From Uranotaenia lowii (taxonomy: Eukaryota; Arthropoda; Insecta; Diptera; Culicidae): a stretch of DNA of 64,000 nt. The notes under the pieces were generated by a model. That model was not told where the DNA came from. It was given only the letters and a program-made list of their open reading frames with translations, and did no database searches. The DNA lies in assembly GCF_029784155.1 (NCBI RefSeq), contig NC_073693.1, positions 160,624,031-160,688,030 on the forward strand, in the 5' to 3' direction. The position numbers and the translations under genes were made by a program. Each line of letters begins with the position of its first letter. The stretch's first letter is position 1. Below, piece after piece: positions 13,501 through 22,136 of the stretch.

Positions 13501-13573
13501 TTGGAACCCATTCCGAGGAGACGATTACTCGCTAAAACGCTCGCGTATTTTGATAAGAAAGATAGTTAATTGA
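1538..13573 (+). CDS. Fibrinogen-related protein FREP-A (4 exons, 392 aa)
   Basis: Exons are 1538-1719, 1787-2171, 12899-13371 and 13435-13573. All introns are GT-AG and the phases close to one frame ending in TGA. The start ATG opens a signal peptide (MVRVWAICMAALAL...). Residues about 45-170 are polar and coiled-coil-like. Residues about 178-392 form a fibrinogen C-terminal domain: C180 and C207 make the first disulfide pair, with GGWIVIQNRF, the NGEFWLGLDKLH core and the GAWWY motif. FREPs of this type are secreted lectin-like recognition proteins of mosquito haemolymph and gut. The second conserved cysteine pair is absent: glycines at about 331 and 344. The usual DxD calcium loop reads DANYD. 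Intron 1 is 67 bp, intron 2 is 10.7 kb and full of transposons, and intron 3 is 63 bp. Structure is confident; the ligand is unknown. Confidence 0.9.
2190..3326. other. AT-rich intronic DNA, no feature recognised
   Basis: This is the left part of FREP-A intron 2. It is low-complexity A/T with no open frame or terminal repeats that I could recognise. Confidence 0.5.
3327..3370 (+). mobile_element. Solo end of a hAT-like element (CAGAGATGCCAGGTG)
   Basis: The sequence starts CAGAGATGCCAGGTGTCCTG, matching the terminal repeat of the complete element at 20481-21099 and the copy at 46371. I see no matching right end downstream, so this is probably a truncated copy within the FREP-A intron. Confidence 0.5.
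3888..4831. mobile_element. MITE-like element with TACCGTAAAAC ends, copy 1
   Basis: The left end TACCGTAAAAC...GGTAAC is inverted relative to the right end TTACCCCGGATTACGGTA. The element is about 944 bp and non-coding. A second copy at 37846-39561 aligns end to end and has nearly the same length (about 959 bp) once its nested insertion is removed. It is probably a non-autonomous DNA transposon; the superfamily is unclear. Confidence 0.7.
4832..5516. other. AT-rich intronic DNA, nothing recognised
   Basis: The stretch contains short open frames only and no splice-supported exon. It lies between two MITEs inside FREP-A intron 2. Confidence 0.5.
5521..6251. mobile_element. 731-bp MITE flanked by TTAA
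   Basis: Terminal inverted repeats begin GGGGGGGGTAGGGTCTAACA on the left and end TGTTAGACCCTACCCCCCC on the right. The element is flanked by TTAA at 5517-5520 and 6252-6255. TTAA target duplications are the hallmark of piggyBac-type transposition. The interior has no transposase frame, so it is non-autonomous. Confidence 0.88.
6256..6530. other. Intronic DNA, unclassified
   Basis: A 67-aa open frame on the minus strand (6518-6315) shows no recognisable motif. The segment lies between the TTAA MITE and the 3' end of the Jockey-like LINE and may be part of an older repeat. Confidence 0.3.
6774..6932 (-). pseudogene. LINE ORF2 C-terminal tail
   Basis: The minus strand reads TLQNKCLKTICNLPFDTPTV..., then DMKLLNEKFDTLIQKF and a TAG stop. 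QNKxLKxIxNLPxxTPT is the conserved C-terminus of Jockey/I-type LINE ORF2. This fragment therefore continues the LINE on the far side of the mariner fragment. About 30 codons between CVIYP and this point are missing. Confidence 0.78.
6935..7510 (+). pseudogene. Tc1/mariner transposase N-terminal fragment
   Basis: The ATG at 7084 opens about 140 codons of transposase DNA-binding domain. A first helix-turn-helix is near residues 10-45 (LAKQLEMPRNTVWRVIKQY), a second near 70-100 (DLANKFQAAHSTVRRI), and the linker includes ARKLYDQVLTKFDG. The frame stops where the catalytic domain (first Asp) should begin and LINE sequence resumes. The 5' untranslated part runs back to about 6935. The family matches the other mariner remnant at 60.7-61.95 kb, judging by the shared ARKLY..LTK.D linker. 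It is not functional. Confidence 0.8.
7510..7905 (-). pseudogene. LINE ORF2 fragment: FADD motif, thumb and connection
   Basis: The frame carries FADDTAL (RT motif C, the two catalytic aspartates), then WKIKINPLKTQTILF and VVYLGLTLDRELLFRSHLE, which is the usual thumb region. It ends at LALYCCVIYP. Immediately after this the sequence changes to the antisense of the mariner transposase, which marks the junction at about 7505. Confidence 0.8.
7915..8832 (-). pseudogene. LINE ORF2 fragment: reverse transcriptase fingers and palm
   Basis: This 305-codon frame contains the non-LTR RT motifs in order: KAPGFDSV, PTVWKRAKIIPILKPGK, YRPISLLSSLSKLFDKII, EQFGFRSGHSTTHQL, ALLDVEKAFDNVW (motif A, catalytic Asp) and GVPQGSIL (motif B). 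The frame breaks at about 7915, just before the FADD motif, which sits in a different frame at about 7880-7890. The Pro that usually follows GVPQGSILG is altered (LRQILYC). Confidence 0.85.
8775..9458 (-). pseudogene. LINE ORF2 fragment: endonuclease C-terminal half and linker
   Basis: This 227-codon open frame carries the endonuclease signature GDLNAKHAAWYN at its start. It then has TFSTLDIFMTNI and LSSDHYPVLIE, the conserved SDH catalytic region of APE-type LINE endonucleases. A linker with PFWKISKLMK leads towards the reverse transcriptase. The frame is lost near 8775 and continues in the overlapping frame of the next fragment. The first residues are missing because the copy is 5'-truncated. 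Confidence 0.8.
9470..11271. other. Intronic DNA between two copies of a 104-bp LINE segment
   Basis: The left 190 bp keep a short minus-strand frame in phase with the LINE endonuclease (TQPKKARKK before the GDLNAKH block), ending at a stop about 20 codons further up. The rest is AT-rich with no recognisable gene, terminal repeats or RNA. Confidence 0.4.
11272..11780 (-). mobile_element. Jockey-like LINE 5' fragment: endonuclease N-terminal half
   Basis: The minus-strand frame runs from LKWNARSVLRKRLELESFL through DIIVLSETHLKP and GGGVAFG to GDLNAKHAAWYNSRSNIN and FDDSQ. It then breaks off at 11272. WNARS, SETHL and GDLNAKH are the endonuclease motifs of Jockey-type LINEs. Its last 104 bp (11272-11375) duplicate 9366-9469 with 2 mismatches, so this could be the missing front part of the LINE at 6550-9469 or an independent copy. 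Confidence 0.8.
11785..12690 (-). mobile_element. RTE-like LINE endonuclease fragment
   Basis: The minus strand keeps RTE-type endonuclease blocks: LRIKGRFFNISIIDLHS, VIGDLNAQV, LTNENGLGLIDFA, QSQIDHVL and DIIDVRSC. Further on come WFDVEGRRMMDEENATR and REKKRRLEKNELEKLE. Several stops and frame changes interrupt it. It abuts the Jockey-like fragment at about 11780, which suggests the Jockey copy landed in it or replaced its remainder. Confidence 0.75.
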
Positions 13574-14350
13574 AATCGAGACTGCCATTATTTGTCAGAT
13601 AAAAAAAATGGAAATATAGGACAAGCATTTGGCAAAGCCATTGTGTAAAATCATCATTTTTAATCACCTCATCCTTTTGTTACTTCCTCAAGTAGAAGAA
13701 GTTTTCAACAGTTATATCAACTAATCCTGACCCCAAAAATCATTTTTTCCTCTGGTAAAAAATTGTAGTAAAACATAAAGTATTCCAGCACATTGTTGAA
13801 CATACTGAGATAGAAAAAGATGAAGAGCTTGTTGGTAATTTCACTAACAATTGCCCTATCTTGCAGGAGTTGTTGCATAGAAAGCTAATGGGTGACGGAG
13901 AAATTTCGAAAACAAGATAAAAAAATTACTGGTTAGAACCTTGTGTATTCACATATTGCAACATTCGATCAATCAAGAAAGGCATACGATCATTCTGAGG
14001 GAATATTAATTTCACATTAATTTAAATTTAAAATATTTTCATTTGATGATCTAGCTGATGAAGTTATCTAGCTGGATTCATGAAACTTTTGATTGTTTAT
14101 AGGAAAATAAGAATTGATCTAAAAAAACTTGCCAAAACGATTGTAAAAGTTTTCGATCCACTGAAAAGCCTTGAAATGGGGGAACCAGTTGAGGTAAAAT
14201 TGTGTTATATTTAAAATCTCGAAATATATATATGTTTGATACTCACCGTGCGAATGTACAACCCTGGAATTGATGAGTGAGGATCAGAGGTGCGTAAACT
14301 CGCATCGGAAAGAATCATTTGGCTGATTTCTTCCGAGTTTAATTTGCTAT
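13574..14350. other. Intergenic DNA downstream of FREP-A
   Basis: I found no AATAAA close behind the FREP-A stop and no gene-like frame. The stretch is AT-rich. Confidence 0.4.
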
Positions 14351-15378
14351 TTGCAGATTGAATTTATCTTCGTTCCAATCATCATATCAATGTTTAAAAA
14401 ACGAAGAAAACAGTTTTGCATTGATGTTTTCCATGCCTTGCAGGAATAAAATCACAACAACGAAACAACAGAACGAAGTTTATCGTACACGAATGCTCAC
14501 GAGCGATCGTTGCCCGACGGACCGAGCTAACATTCCTCGTACCGCACCTTTCTCTCGCTCCTTTCCCGTTCCCTTGTAGGCTTTCACTTTTAGCCACGCC
14601 CCCATGCGTTGTCCGATTGATGTGTTCGGCTGCCGAACAAAAATGATTGTTTTTAGTCCGCAGAACTGTACGTTCGTTTCGCTGATGATTCTCCCTATTG
14701 CTGCTTACTCCTGCCGAGTTTACCCGAAGCTCCCTTCTTGATGCTTTCCGAATTGAACTATCGATAGCATCATTGCAGTTTGAGTTTAAAGCGGACCATA
14801 GACTACACACGATACAAACATATTTCACGCGAACACAAACGATTGCTGGCAAAAACAGCAACAGCAACCAAAAAAAACATCCCTACCCCGGCTGGTAGGA
14901 TGGTTTGTACAAAATATTTCGATCCCTACCGATTTTACTCCAACCGTTTGGGCGCTCATTCAAGCAGTGCCATACACGATGCAAATCGTGCTCACAGCGA
15001 CGAAATTTCATCGAATTTCATCGCATTTGTACAAATGTTGTGCAGTCTGTGGCCCGCTTAACGAAATAAAATCGTTCTACTAAGAAGGGCAAAGTGCGAT
15101 TATGAAGACTCGCGATTTTAACATCTCTGGTGAGGATTTGAATATCTTGTGAGAATGACTGAGGAGGGAGGGGAAGCGATAGCTAGTGCTAACGAGCCAC
15201 CCGACGACGACCTATGGTTGCCCAGCCAACCTGCTCGTGATCTCCAGTTGTCACCCGAGCCTGGAGCCGATTGGTCTGAGCGCGAACGCCGATCTGTCTA
15301 GTTTTTTATGTAGAGATTTCTAATTTGTAAAGTTGAGTGAAAATTGAAAATAATTATTCGCATGTAGTTGCACGAAGT
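14351..15378. other. Moderately GC-rich intergenic DNA, no supported gene
   Basis: A 157-codon open frame on the minus strand (14867-14394) has no recognisable domain, and its composition looks like chance. A GCCACGCCCCC box (about 14594) of the kind bound by Sp1/KLF factors is present. I see no TATA and initiator pair or exon to go with it. From 15100 to 15300 the base composition resembles LINE coding DNA, but no frame is conserved. Confidence 0.3.
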
Positions 15379-16095
15379 CTATGCTGGCCTGCGGATCCGA
15401 GGCCGACCGAACCCGCTTGTCCAGTATTAACAAGGTCACGATCGACGGCGACGAGCTGGAGATAGTCGAAGACTTTGACTATCTCGGCTCACTGGTGACC
15501 GCAGACAATGACACCAGCCGTGAGATCCGGAGGCGAACTATCAGCGGAAGTCGTGCCTACTATGGACTCCACAAGCAACTGCGGTCGAGAAGACTTAGCC
15601 CTCGCACGAAGTGTAACCTGTATATGACGCTTATTAGACCGGTTGTTCTCCACGGGCACGAGACATGGATATTGCTCGAGGAGGACCTGCGTACACTCGG
15701 AGTATTCGAGCTTCGAGCGACGAGTGTTAAGAACCATCTTTGGCGGCGTACAGGAGAACGGAGTGTGGAGGCGAAGGATGCCCCACGAGCTCGCGCGACT
15801 CTACGGCGAACCCAGTATCCAGAAGGTGGTTAAGGCAGGCCGGATACGCTGGGCGGGACATGTTGCGAGAATGCCGGACGACTGTCCTGCAAAACAGGTG
15901 TTCGCTACGAATCCGGTAGGAACAAGACGAGCGGGGGCGCAACGAGCGAGGTGGTTAGACCAAGTGGAGCGTGATCTGGTGAACGTGGGGTGCTCGAGAA
16001 ATTGGAGAACGGTTGCTATGAACCGAGTGAATTTTAGGAATTATGTTCGTCAAGTTATGTCGTGAGACGGAATACTATGTAAATAAATAAAGTAA
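15379..16095 (+). pseudogene. RTE-like LINE ORF2 C-terminal fragment, frameshifted
   Basis: The first frame (from 15381) reads VTIDGDELEIVEDFDYLGSL, EIRRRTISGSRAYYGL and LIRPVVLHGHETW, the thumb and C-terminal part of an RTE-type LINE. At about 15710 the frame shifts. The second frame continues with RRVLRTIFGGVQENGVWRRR, KAGRIRWAGHVARMPDD and RWLDQVERDL, ending in TGA at 16065. A short A/T-rich tail follows. The rest of the element is absent, as expected for a 5'-truncated insertion. Confidence 0.87.
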
Positions 16096-16099
16096 TGTA

Positions 16100-17150
16100 G
16101 TTGCATCAAAAATAATATATTCCAAGATACCTAGCTCTTGAAATTTTTCATATAAATGCCAACGGACAATCTTTTAACAAACCTTAACACCATCTACTGA
16201 CAGAAAAGGTCAACATTTCTCGATAATTGAATTTTTCACTTGTACCCCTCGTTCCGGGGGGTTCAAATGCACTCTAATATGCTTATGTTCACATTTGGAA
16301 TACATTTGCAAAATGCACTCTAACATACTTTCACCTATTTTTGGAGAAAAGCTATGCCACTGACTCAATTTAATTGAGAACCTGACTCGTTTTTGCGCAT
16401 TCAGATTCCTCAATTAAAAGTAATAATCTTCAATTAAAACAGATAACTTATTTATCATTGTTCCTGATTATTGATTCCAAATTCCACGGAACAGTGCTGA
16501 GGATATTGCGATTAAGGGTTTTGATGACTTGGCCAAATATTTATTTTGATTAGGATCCTGATTTATGTTATAATACAGATTATTTTACCAAGCTCTTAAT
16601 TTAATTTATTCTAATTCATCATTTAGAATTTTAAAACTATTTCATATCAGGAAATGCTATTTCGTTTTTTTTTTCAAAATCAGTCCTTTCGGTAACAAAA
16701 AAAAGTAGAAAGTAGTGTTTTCTAACTGTCAATAAGATTTAGAAAAAAAAATTCAAACCTGTCCACGTGGACATCCGGGGACGGGGTACGTGTTTGCCAA
16801 ACGTTCACGTTTGTCCACGCAGGGGGAGGATGGGGGTCTAAAATTTCATTTTTCTATCCACGTGGTATCTGAACGGCCCCCAAAGAAAAAAAAAAAAGCT
16901 TTGAATAGCGCATGACGACTCTGATACCGAAAAACCGTGCTAATTCTGGAGAACCAAGACCACGTAGAGAAAGACCTCAGTGTGTTTGTTGTGCAAATGA
17001 ACCCTCAAACTGCTAGTTATTTCCGACCGTGTAATATAAATTGTTTGTTTTCCTTGGCGTGTTTTACTGAATAGTTGCATTTCTGCCGCAGCATTTGATG
17101 GTGGCGCTTTTGGATTTTGTCCGTCGATTTTCGCAAGAGTTCCGAATCTT
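16100..17150. other. AT-rich DNA with a GTCCACGTGGAC palindrome
   Basis: A perfect 12-bp palindrome (16761-16772) and a further CCACGTGG near 16858-16865 flank a G-rich patch. Such CACGTG-bearing ends occur in mosquito repeats, but I cannot delimit an element. No gene is seen. Confidence 0.35.
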
Positions 17151-17154
17151 GTAA

Positions 17155-17804
17155 TGGATAATTTTTGGTTGCATGCTGTTCTTGATACAAGGTATCGAAA
17201 ATCCCCTCGGAAATTCAACGAAATTTAAATCGGGAAATCGGTCCGATATCGTGTGGTGGCAAACAACATGGAACTTTGCCATTGTTTTTTTTTGCATGCG
17301 GTTTGATTGGGGAACTCCGGGCCAAACAGTCAACGGTGAACGTTGGGATAGGACGAGGATGCTATCGAAGGAATCAACCCAGGTAATCGGTCCTCTTTCC
17401 AGCCAATATACATAAAAAGAAAACAAATAATAAAGTATAATCCTGTTTTTTTGTTACTTTTTTCCCAGTTTAACTTTTTCTGGGAGCAGAACGGAGAAAA
17501 GAAAGGACGCAATACCGGATGTATTGGAAATCGGGTGAGAGATGCGGACTCTGAAGGTAATTTTACAAAAGAATAGTTGGCAGCAATGGAGGCTCTTTCA
17601 AACTCCATGGACTGTGATGAATTGCGATCATTGTTGGTCAAAACGTTGAGGATTCGGAATGATTTCCGTGAACACAATGATACAGATGGAATTTTAAAGG
17701 CGTTTGTGTTGTTTTCTACAAAAATCTTTTTTAATTACTTAAATTTATCGACCTTATCGGTTAAAAGTGATGTCCTTTTTAGTAGGGACATCTCAAGATT
17801 ATGA
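17155..17804 (+). pseudogene. Candidate two-exon coding remnant with one in-frame TAG
   Basis: A frame from about 17155 (ATG 17173) runs 70 codons to a GT donor at 17383. After an 86-bp intron with a strong polypyrimidine tract and CAG acceptor (17468), phase 0 is kept. The frame continues FNFFWEQNGEKKGRNTG... to a TAG at 17574. It stays open in the same frame for another 75 codons (MEALSNSMDCDELRSLLVK...). The single stop inside protein-like sequence suggests a decayed gene or transposon ORF. I do not recognise the family. The competing minus-strand frame (17677-17330) is probably a shadow. Confidence 0.3.
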
Positions 17805-17943
17805 ATTTCTTTATAGATGGATAGAAGGTCATATGAAATGAAAGATGGTGAAAATGAGCTATAAAGGTAGAATTTATTTAGAAGCATTATCATCACATAT
17901 CAAAATTTTGTCCCGCACGGTCCAACTACTATGAAGTGGTAGA

Positions 17944-18345
17944 CAGTGATGGTTTGAATCATTTGACTTAATTTTGAATCATTTGCTTATAACTTCTTTT
18001 GAAAACATTTTTCCCAGAAATGATGTTCTAAACTTTAGTAGAACTAGATCTTAGCTGCAACTTTTGTGACCAACACAAACCTGTATCTCTTATGCCTTAT
18101 GAATGAGAAATCGAAAAGTTTAAATTTTTGAGCAATGATCGTAATCACAATCATTTGGATTAGCGGGTTGGATTAAATCCTACAATTCATACCACATTGA
18201 AGATACATATTTATGACATACAAGAAAGTTGTAGCTTAGATCTGTATCTACTAAAGTTTAGAACATCATTTCATGGAAAAATGTTTTCAAAAGAAGTTAT
18301 AACCAAATGATTCAAAAATAAGTCAAATGATTCAAACCATCACTG
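17944..18345. mobile_element. 402-bp hAT-type MITE with 8-bp target duplication
   Basis: The ends are CAGTGATGGTTTGAATCATT and its inverted match, and the inverted repeats extend about 115 bp inward with scattered mismatches. The element is flanked by GTGGTAGA at 17936-17943 and 18346-18353. An 8-bp duplication and CAGTG ends are typical of hAT elements. There is no coding capacity. Confidence 0.92.
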
Positions 18346-18353
18346 GTGGTAGA

Positions 18354-20472
18354 TACTGATAGAGTTTCATCTGTCCCAGGACATTGCTTTTCACTAATAA
18401 GGCCGATAAATTAAAGTAACAAACATAAATTACGATGAGTATTCTTTTTATAGTATTATTTAATTTCAGTTTAATTTTGAATTTCGACTTATGTACCAGA
18501 ACAATAAATCAATATAATTGATCTAATCTTCCCTACTTGTTAGTTTTGGATGGGCACTACGACACTGTTGAAATTGTGCTGAATGCTAATTTCTGATAAC
18601 TATAAACTTATTTCTTTTTCAGTACACATTCAAGGATTTTTAAAATTTTTATCTCTATTGGTACATGGGAGACAGTGCTGCAAAATTTCAGTGTCAGCTT
18701 TCAATATTCAATTGAATTTATTGCAGTGTATCGGTCAGTTCAATTCCAACTGGATTCATACGAGAATGAACAGAAAGCTCAATCCGAAAGCAAACTGCAC
18801 TCTCATTCACCAATCGGAAACACCGATTGTTAGTATACATTCAGGCTCTTTGCAGGTTCATGAGATTAGCAAATCTTCATTTTCAGTTTCAGGCAAACAA
18901 TGCTGATAGTGATAAAAGCTTCATTTCAATATCATTAAGTTTAGTCGAATGGTGACAAAGCTTGGGCGAATCGACTCGCTAGGCTTGCGGAAGAAACTAT
19001 GTTTACGACAATCAACGATGAAATGAATTATGGAAAAACCTTTCAAAAATGCATTTTATTTGAGTAGTCGTTTTTTTTAAATTTTTTTCTCTAGAACTTT
19101 TCAAAACCCTTTACGATTGCAGGTTAATATTATGGAATACTTATGAATTTGCTTGTGAAATTAATCCGAATGCAATCAAATTGATTCATTCATGGGGTGG
19201 TCATTTTATCTATCACAAGGATGATCTGAGAAAAACTTATAGAAGGTTAGTAAAAAACTTAGACAATAGACAAATAGACAATATATTTTTTCAATCAAGA
19301 CATTGTTTCTAAAATACTACCCTTGAGAAAGTTGTAGTAAATTCTGCATCAGCTAGAAATTTCTAACCTGCGAAGCCTCCCGTCCCTCGTGTTTTCATTT
19401 CAAATTCCAATTGCAAAAATGGCAAAAACAAATGTCTACCGAAATTGTCAGCAACTTTTGCTGACACTGATTGAATGCTAAAGCTGCATTCACTGATCGA
19501 ATACAAAGAGCGAAAATCGCTATCGTAGCAGTCGAGCGAAACAAGTTTGTTCTGGTTCACGAATGAGCTTTCAACTGACTGACAGATATATCGACAAAGC
19601 TCGACGAAAGCATGAGAATGACTGAATTGAATTTGTTGACGTCTCGGCTCCATTCATGTCAGCTTGATCTTTCTACACTGATAGAAATTCAAAGTCATTC
19701 CCGAGCAGACATTGATGCCCAAATCGATAGCGAATTGAGATTAAAATATGGTATCAACAGCAGAATGATAGCGTCATTTGCTATTAATCTTTAAATGATA
19801 GCAAAACTGAGCATTATTATGGCTTCAATAATTTTTTTCCTAACAGCTAGCTGAGACCAAAACGAGGTACTAAAAGAAAAATTTTGGCAAATTTTAGTGC
19901 ATAATTTTAAAAGATAGCGAAACCAGCCATCATTAAGGTATCCCTTTGAACCAGAGATTAAAATAATAACATAAATTAGACAAAAAAGTCCATAGAAAAA
20001 TAGGCATCATGAATTTCTATGTTCAATGAAATTAAACCAGAAAAAGAAATTTTTAAACAAAAACGTAAGCATATTCGACCATCGATTTCCTACGATTGCA
20101 AAATTTTCCTTCATAAACTTGCGTTTATTTGTAAACATTCAAACTAAAATAAATTGTTGCGATCTGGAACAGCCTGAAAAAACCTTCTTGGAACCATGAA
20201 AGAGACGTCTTACAAAACCCTTTAAGTGTTCGAGTTTTGTCTAGCAGTGGTTTTGACATGAATTCAATTTATCCAAGCCTTCCAATCTTCTTACCTTTTC
20301 CTGGAATCAAAACGAATTTGTTTAGAAGGTAAGCTAGGTAAGCTCTCGTTCATACCAGCTGTTCTCAAAACTATAATAACTGAAAAAACTGTTATAAAAA
20401 ACTAGTGGTTATTTCAAATACGCTTGTTTTTGTTACCTGTATAAAAAAAAATTGAAAATTTTATATCAACCG
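18354..20472. other. AT-rich intergenic DNA with repeat remnants
   Basis: Short open frames only. The blocks at 18690-18900 and 19430-19650 are richer in G/C, with CAATTGAA-type motifs on opposite strands, and may be remnants of one inverted repeat. CCGAGCAGACAT at 19701 recurs inverted at 29262. No gene is supported. Confidence 0.35.
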
Positions 20473-20480
20473 GTTGGTAT

Positions 20481-21099
20481 CGGAAGTGCCAGGTGTTCTG
20501 ACTGGTAAGGATTTTTCCTTATTTACGAGAGACTGTCCTGATTTAAAAAAAAACTCTTGAGTTGTCATGATTTTTGAAAATTGGTCTCTGAAATGCCCTG
20601 ATTATCATGAAAACAAATGAGATATTATGGAATAATTTTGAGAAAATCGAATAGATCTATACTAAAATTTTTAAACCCATTCAACAGATGGTGATCTGAT
20701 ATGAACTGCAGGCCATTTCCATGAACCAGGAGGTTTACTAAACAATCCTGATTTTTTGCTTCACGTTGTCCTTTTCTTTGGTTTTTCTTTATTTGAAATG
20801 GCTCTGGGCTCATACCTCTCCGCATTTTCCTGACCAAGATGTGTGTATATATAGGAGGTGTTACCGAATACCAAATTCCCGATTCAGCCATTGTGGCCAT
20901 TTAACCTATATGCAACTGCGGAACTCATGGAGTTTGTTTACCAACAAACCACAGAAAAGCTGAGCAAATAATCTTATGTTTGTAAACAAACTCATTGAGA
21001 GCCCCGCTCACTTCTAGCCTACTTACTGTAAAAGTGGGAGAGCCTCGTGTTTCAAAAAACCTTGGTCCTGACTATTGACAGAATCACCTGGCACCTCTG
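20481..21099. mobile_element. 619-bp hAT-like element with 8-bp target duplication
   Basis: The right end in reverse complement reads CAGAGGTGCCAGGTG and the left end CGGAAGTGCCAGGTG. GTTGGTAT is duplicated at 20473-20480 and 21100-21107. The element is non-coding. Relatives in the window are the copy at 46371-46766 and the solo end at 3327. Confidence 0.88.
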
Positions 21100-21371
21100 G
21101 TTGGTATAAATTCCGCACCATGCAGGCATAACTTGACCGGAAAACGAAAAAGGGCGAAACTCACAAATAAAAAAAAACTGAGTTCTTAAAACATTTCTTG
21201 ATAACAAACGAAATGACCAGTAAACAACTGAATATTTGCACTATCTTAATTGTCATGAACAAAATATTTGATTTTTATAAAATGTTCCGAAATATCAAAC
21301 ATATTTTTATCGCTTCAAGTTATTACTGAACAGCCCCTTTTCAAAACAGTTTAACCTTTTTTCTGCTCAAG

Positions 21372-21546
21372 GTATGAAACCGGCTGCTGGAGACCACGTC
21401 CGAGAATATTTAGCTTTCAAAAAGGTGAGTTTCAAAACGAGATTTTTTTTATAATTTCAACATTGTGTTATGATTCCGTTTTCAGCCCAAGTACGCAATA
21501 AGAATGCATAGCTCGGCAGAAGCTACGGGCGACAACAATTTTGGCT
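21372..21546 (+). CDS. Candidate terminal exon pair of an unknown host gene
   Basis: The exon from about 21372 reads (G)MKPAAGDHVREYLAFKK and ends at a GTGAGT donor (21425). A 62-bp intron with polypyrimidine tract and TTTTCAG acceptor leads to PKYAIRMHSSAEATGDNNFGC and a TAA. Phase 0 is kept across the junction. The BEL element sits 11 bp after the stop. Canonical splice signals and typical dipteran intron length support it; the short length and lack of a recognised domain count against it. Upstream exons are not identified. Confidence 0.3.
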
Positions 21547-21557
21547 GTTAACATGAG

Positions 21558-21923
21558 TGTCACGGCTTAACGTCGTGACAAGGTTATGTGATTCGGTCGG
21601 ATAAAAAACACTTTCCCGTAGCAGTATGAACAGCTTTAAAGCTAGAAAATTTCTTCATTTTAGATAGGTTTTATCGATGGCTTTCAAGTTACTTACAATT
21701 TAGTGCCTTATAGTTTCCAATTAAACGTAGTAATCAAATAACTCTTCAACCGATATTTAAACAATGTGTTTAGCAGTCTATCCACATGCTTTTTTCCCGC
21801 AATTGCAAGTCATATTGTTTTTATAGGTGTTGACGTTTTCCTCCTTCTTCGCCGGGCTCCAAGTGCAATGATTTGTTTAGGTTTCACTTAATAGGGCAGC
21901 CAGAGGGAATCGTGGCCGTAACA
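21558..21923 (-). repeat. BEL 3' LTR
   Basis: 366 bp, TGTTACGGCC...CCGTGACA in element orientation. It differs from the other LTR at three substitutions. The last codons and stop of the pol frame (to 21888) lie inside this LTR. Confidence 0.95.
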
Positions 21924-22136
21924 TTCCCCCCCTGCGTAAGACGAGGTCACAGCTTCTAGTTCGGTCTTACCATCATCAACGACGTCGATCACTGCTAGGT
22001 TCCCTGCGGCTCGTCGAATACGGCCGTTATTCGTGCGTACCATCGCCTGTCTAACCTCCCCATCTTTTCCAGGGTAAACCTCTTCAATTTGGCCCCGAAT
22101 CCAGCTATTGCGCCTTTTTTCGTCGGCCACGAACAC
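21888..22136 (-). pseudogene. BEL integrase C-terminal tail after a nonsense codon
   Basis: This continues the frame of the integrase directly after the TAA: VFVADEKRRNSWIRGQIEEVYPGKDG and MVRTNNGRIRR. It is the beta-barrel tail that follows PGD in BEL integrases. The stop codon of this frame lies inside the 3' LTR, so the last 11 residues are LTR-encoded. Confidence 0.82.

Noticed and set aside
14394..14867. 157-codon minus-strand frame
   Set aside because: No start context, domain, splice signal or conservation argument; its composition is unlike the host genes in the window.
14880..14930. Possible tRNA-like arm (TTCGATCCC next to a GGTAGG stem)
   Set aside because: No A and B box pair at correct spacing and no cloverleaf can be drawn.
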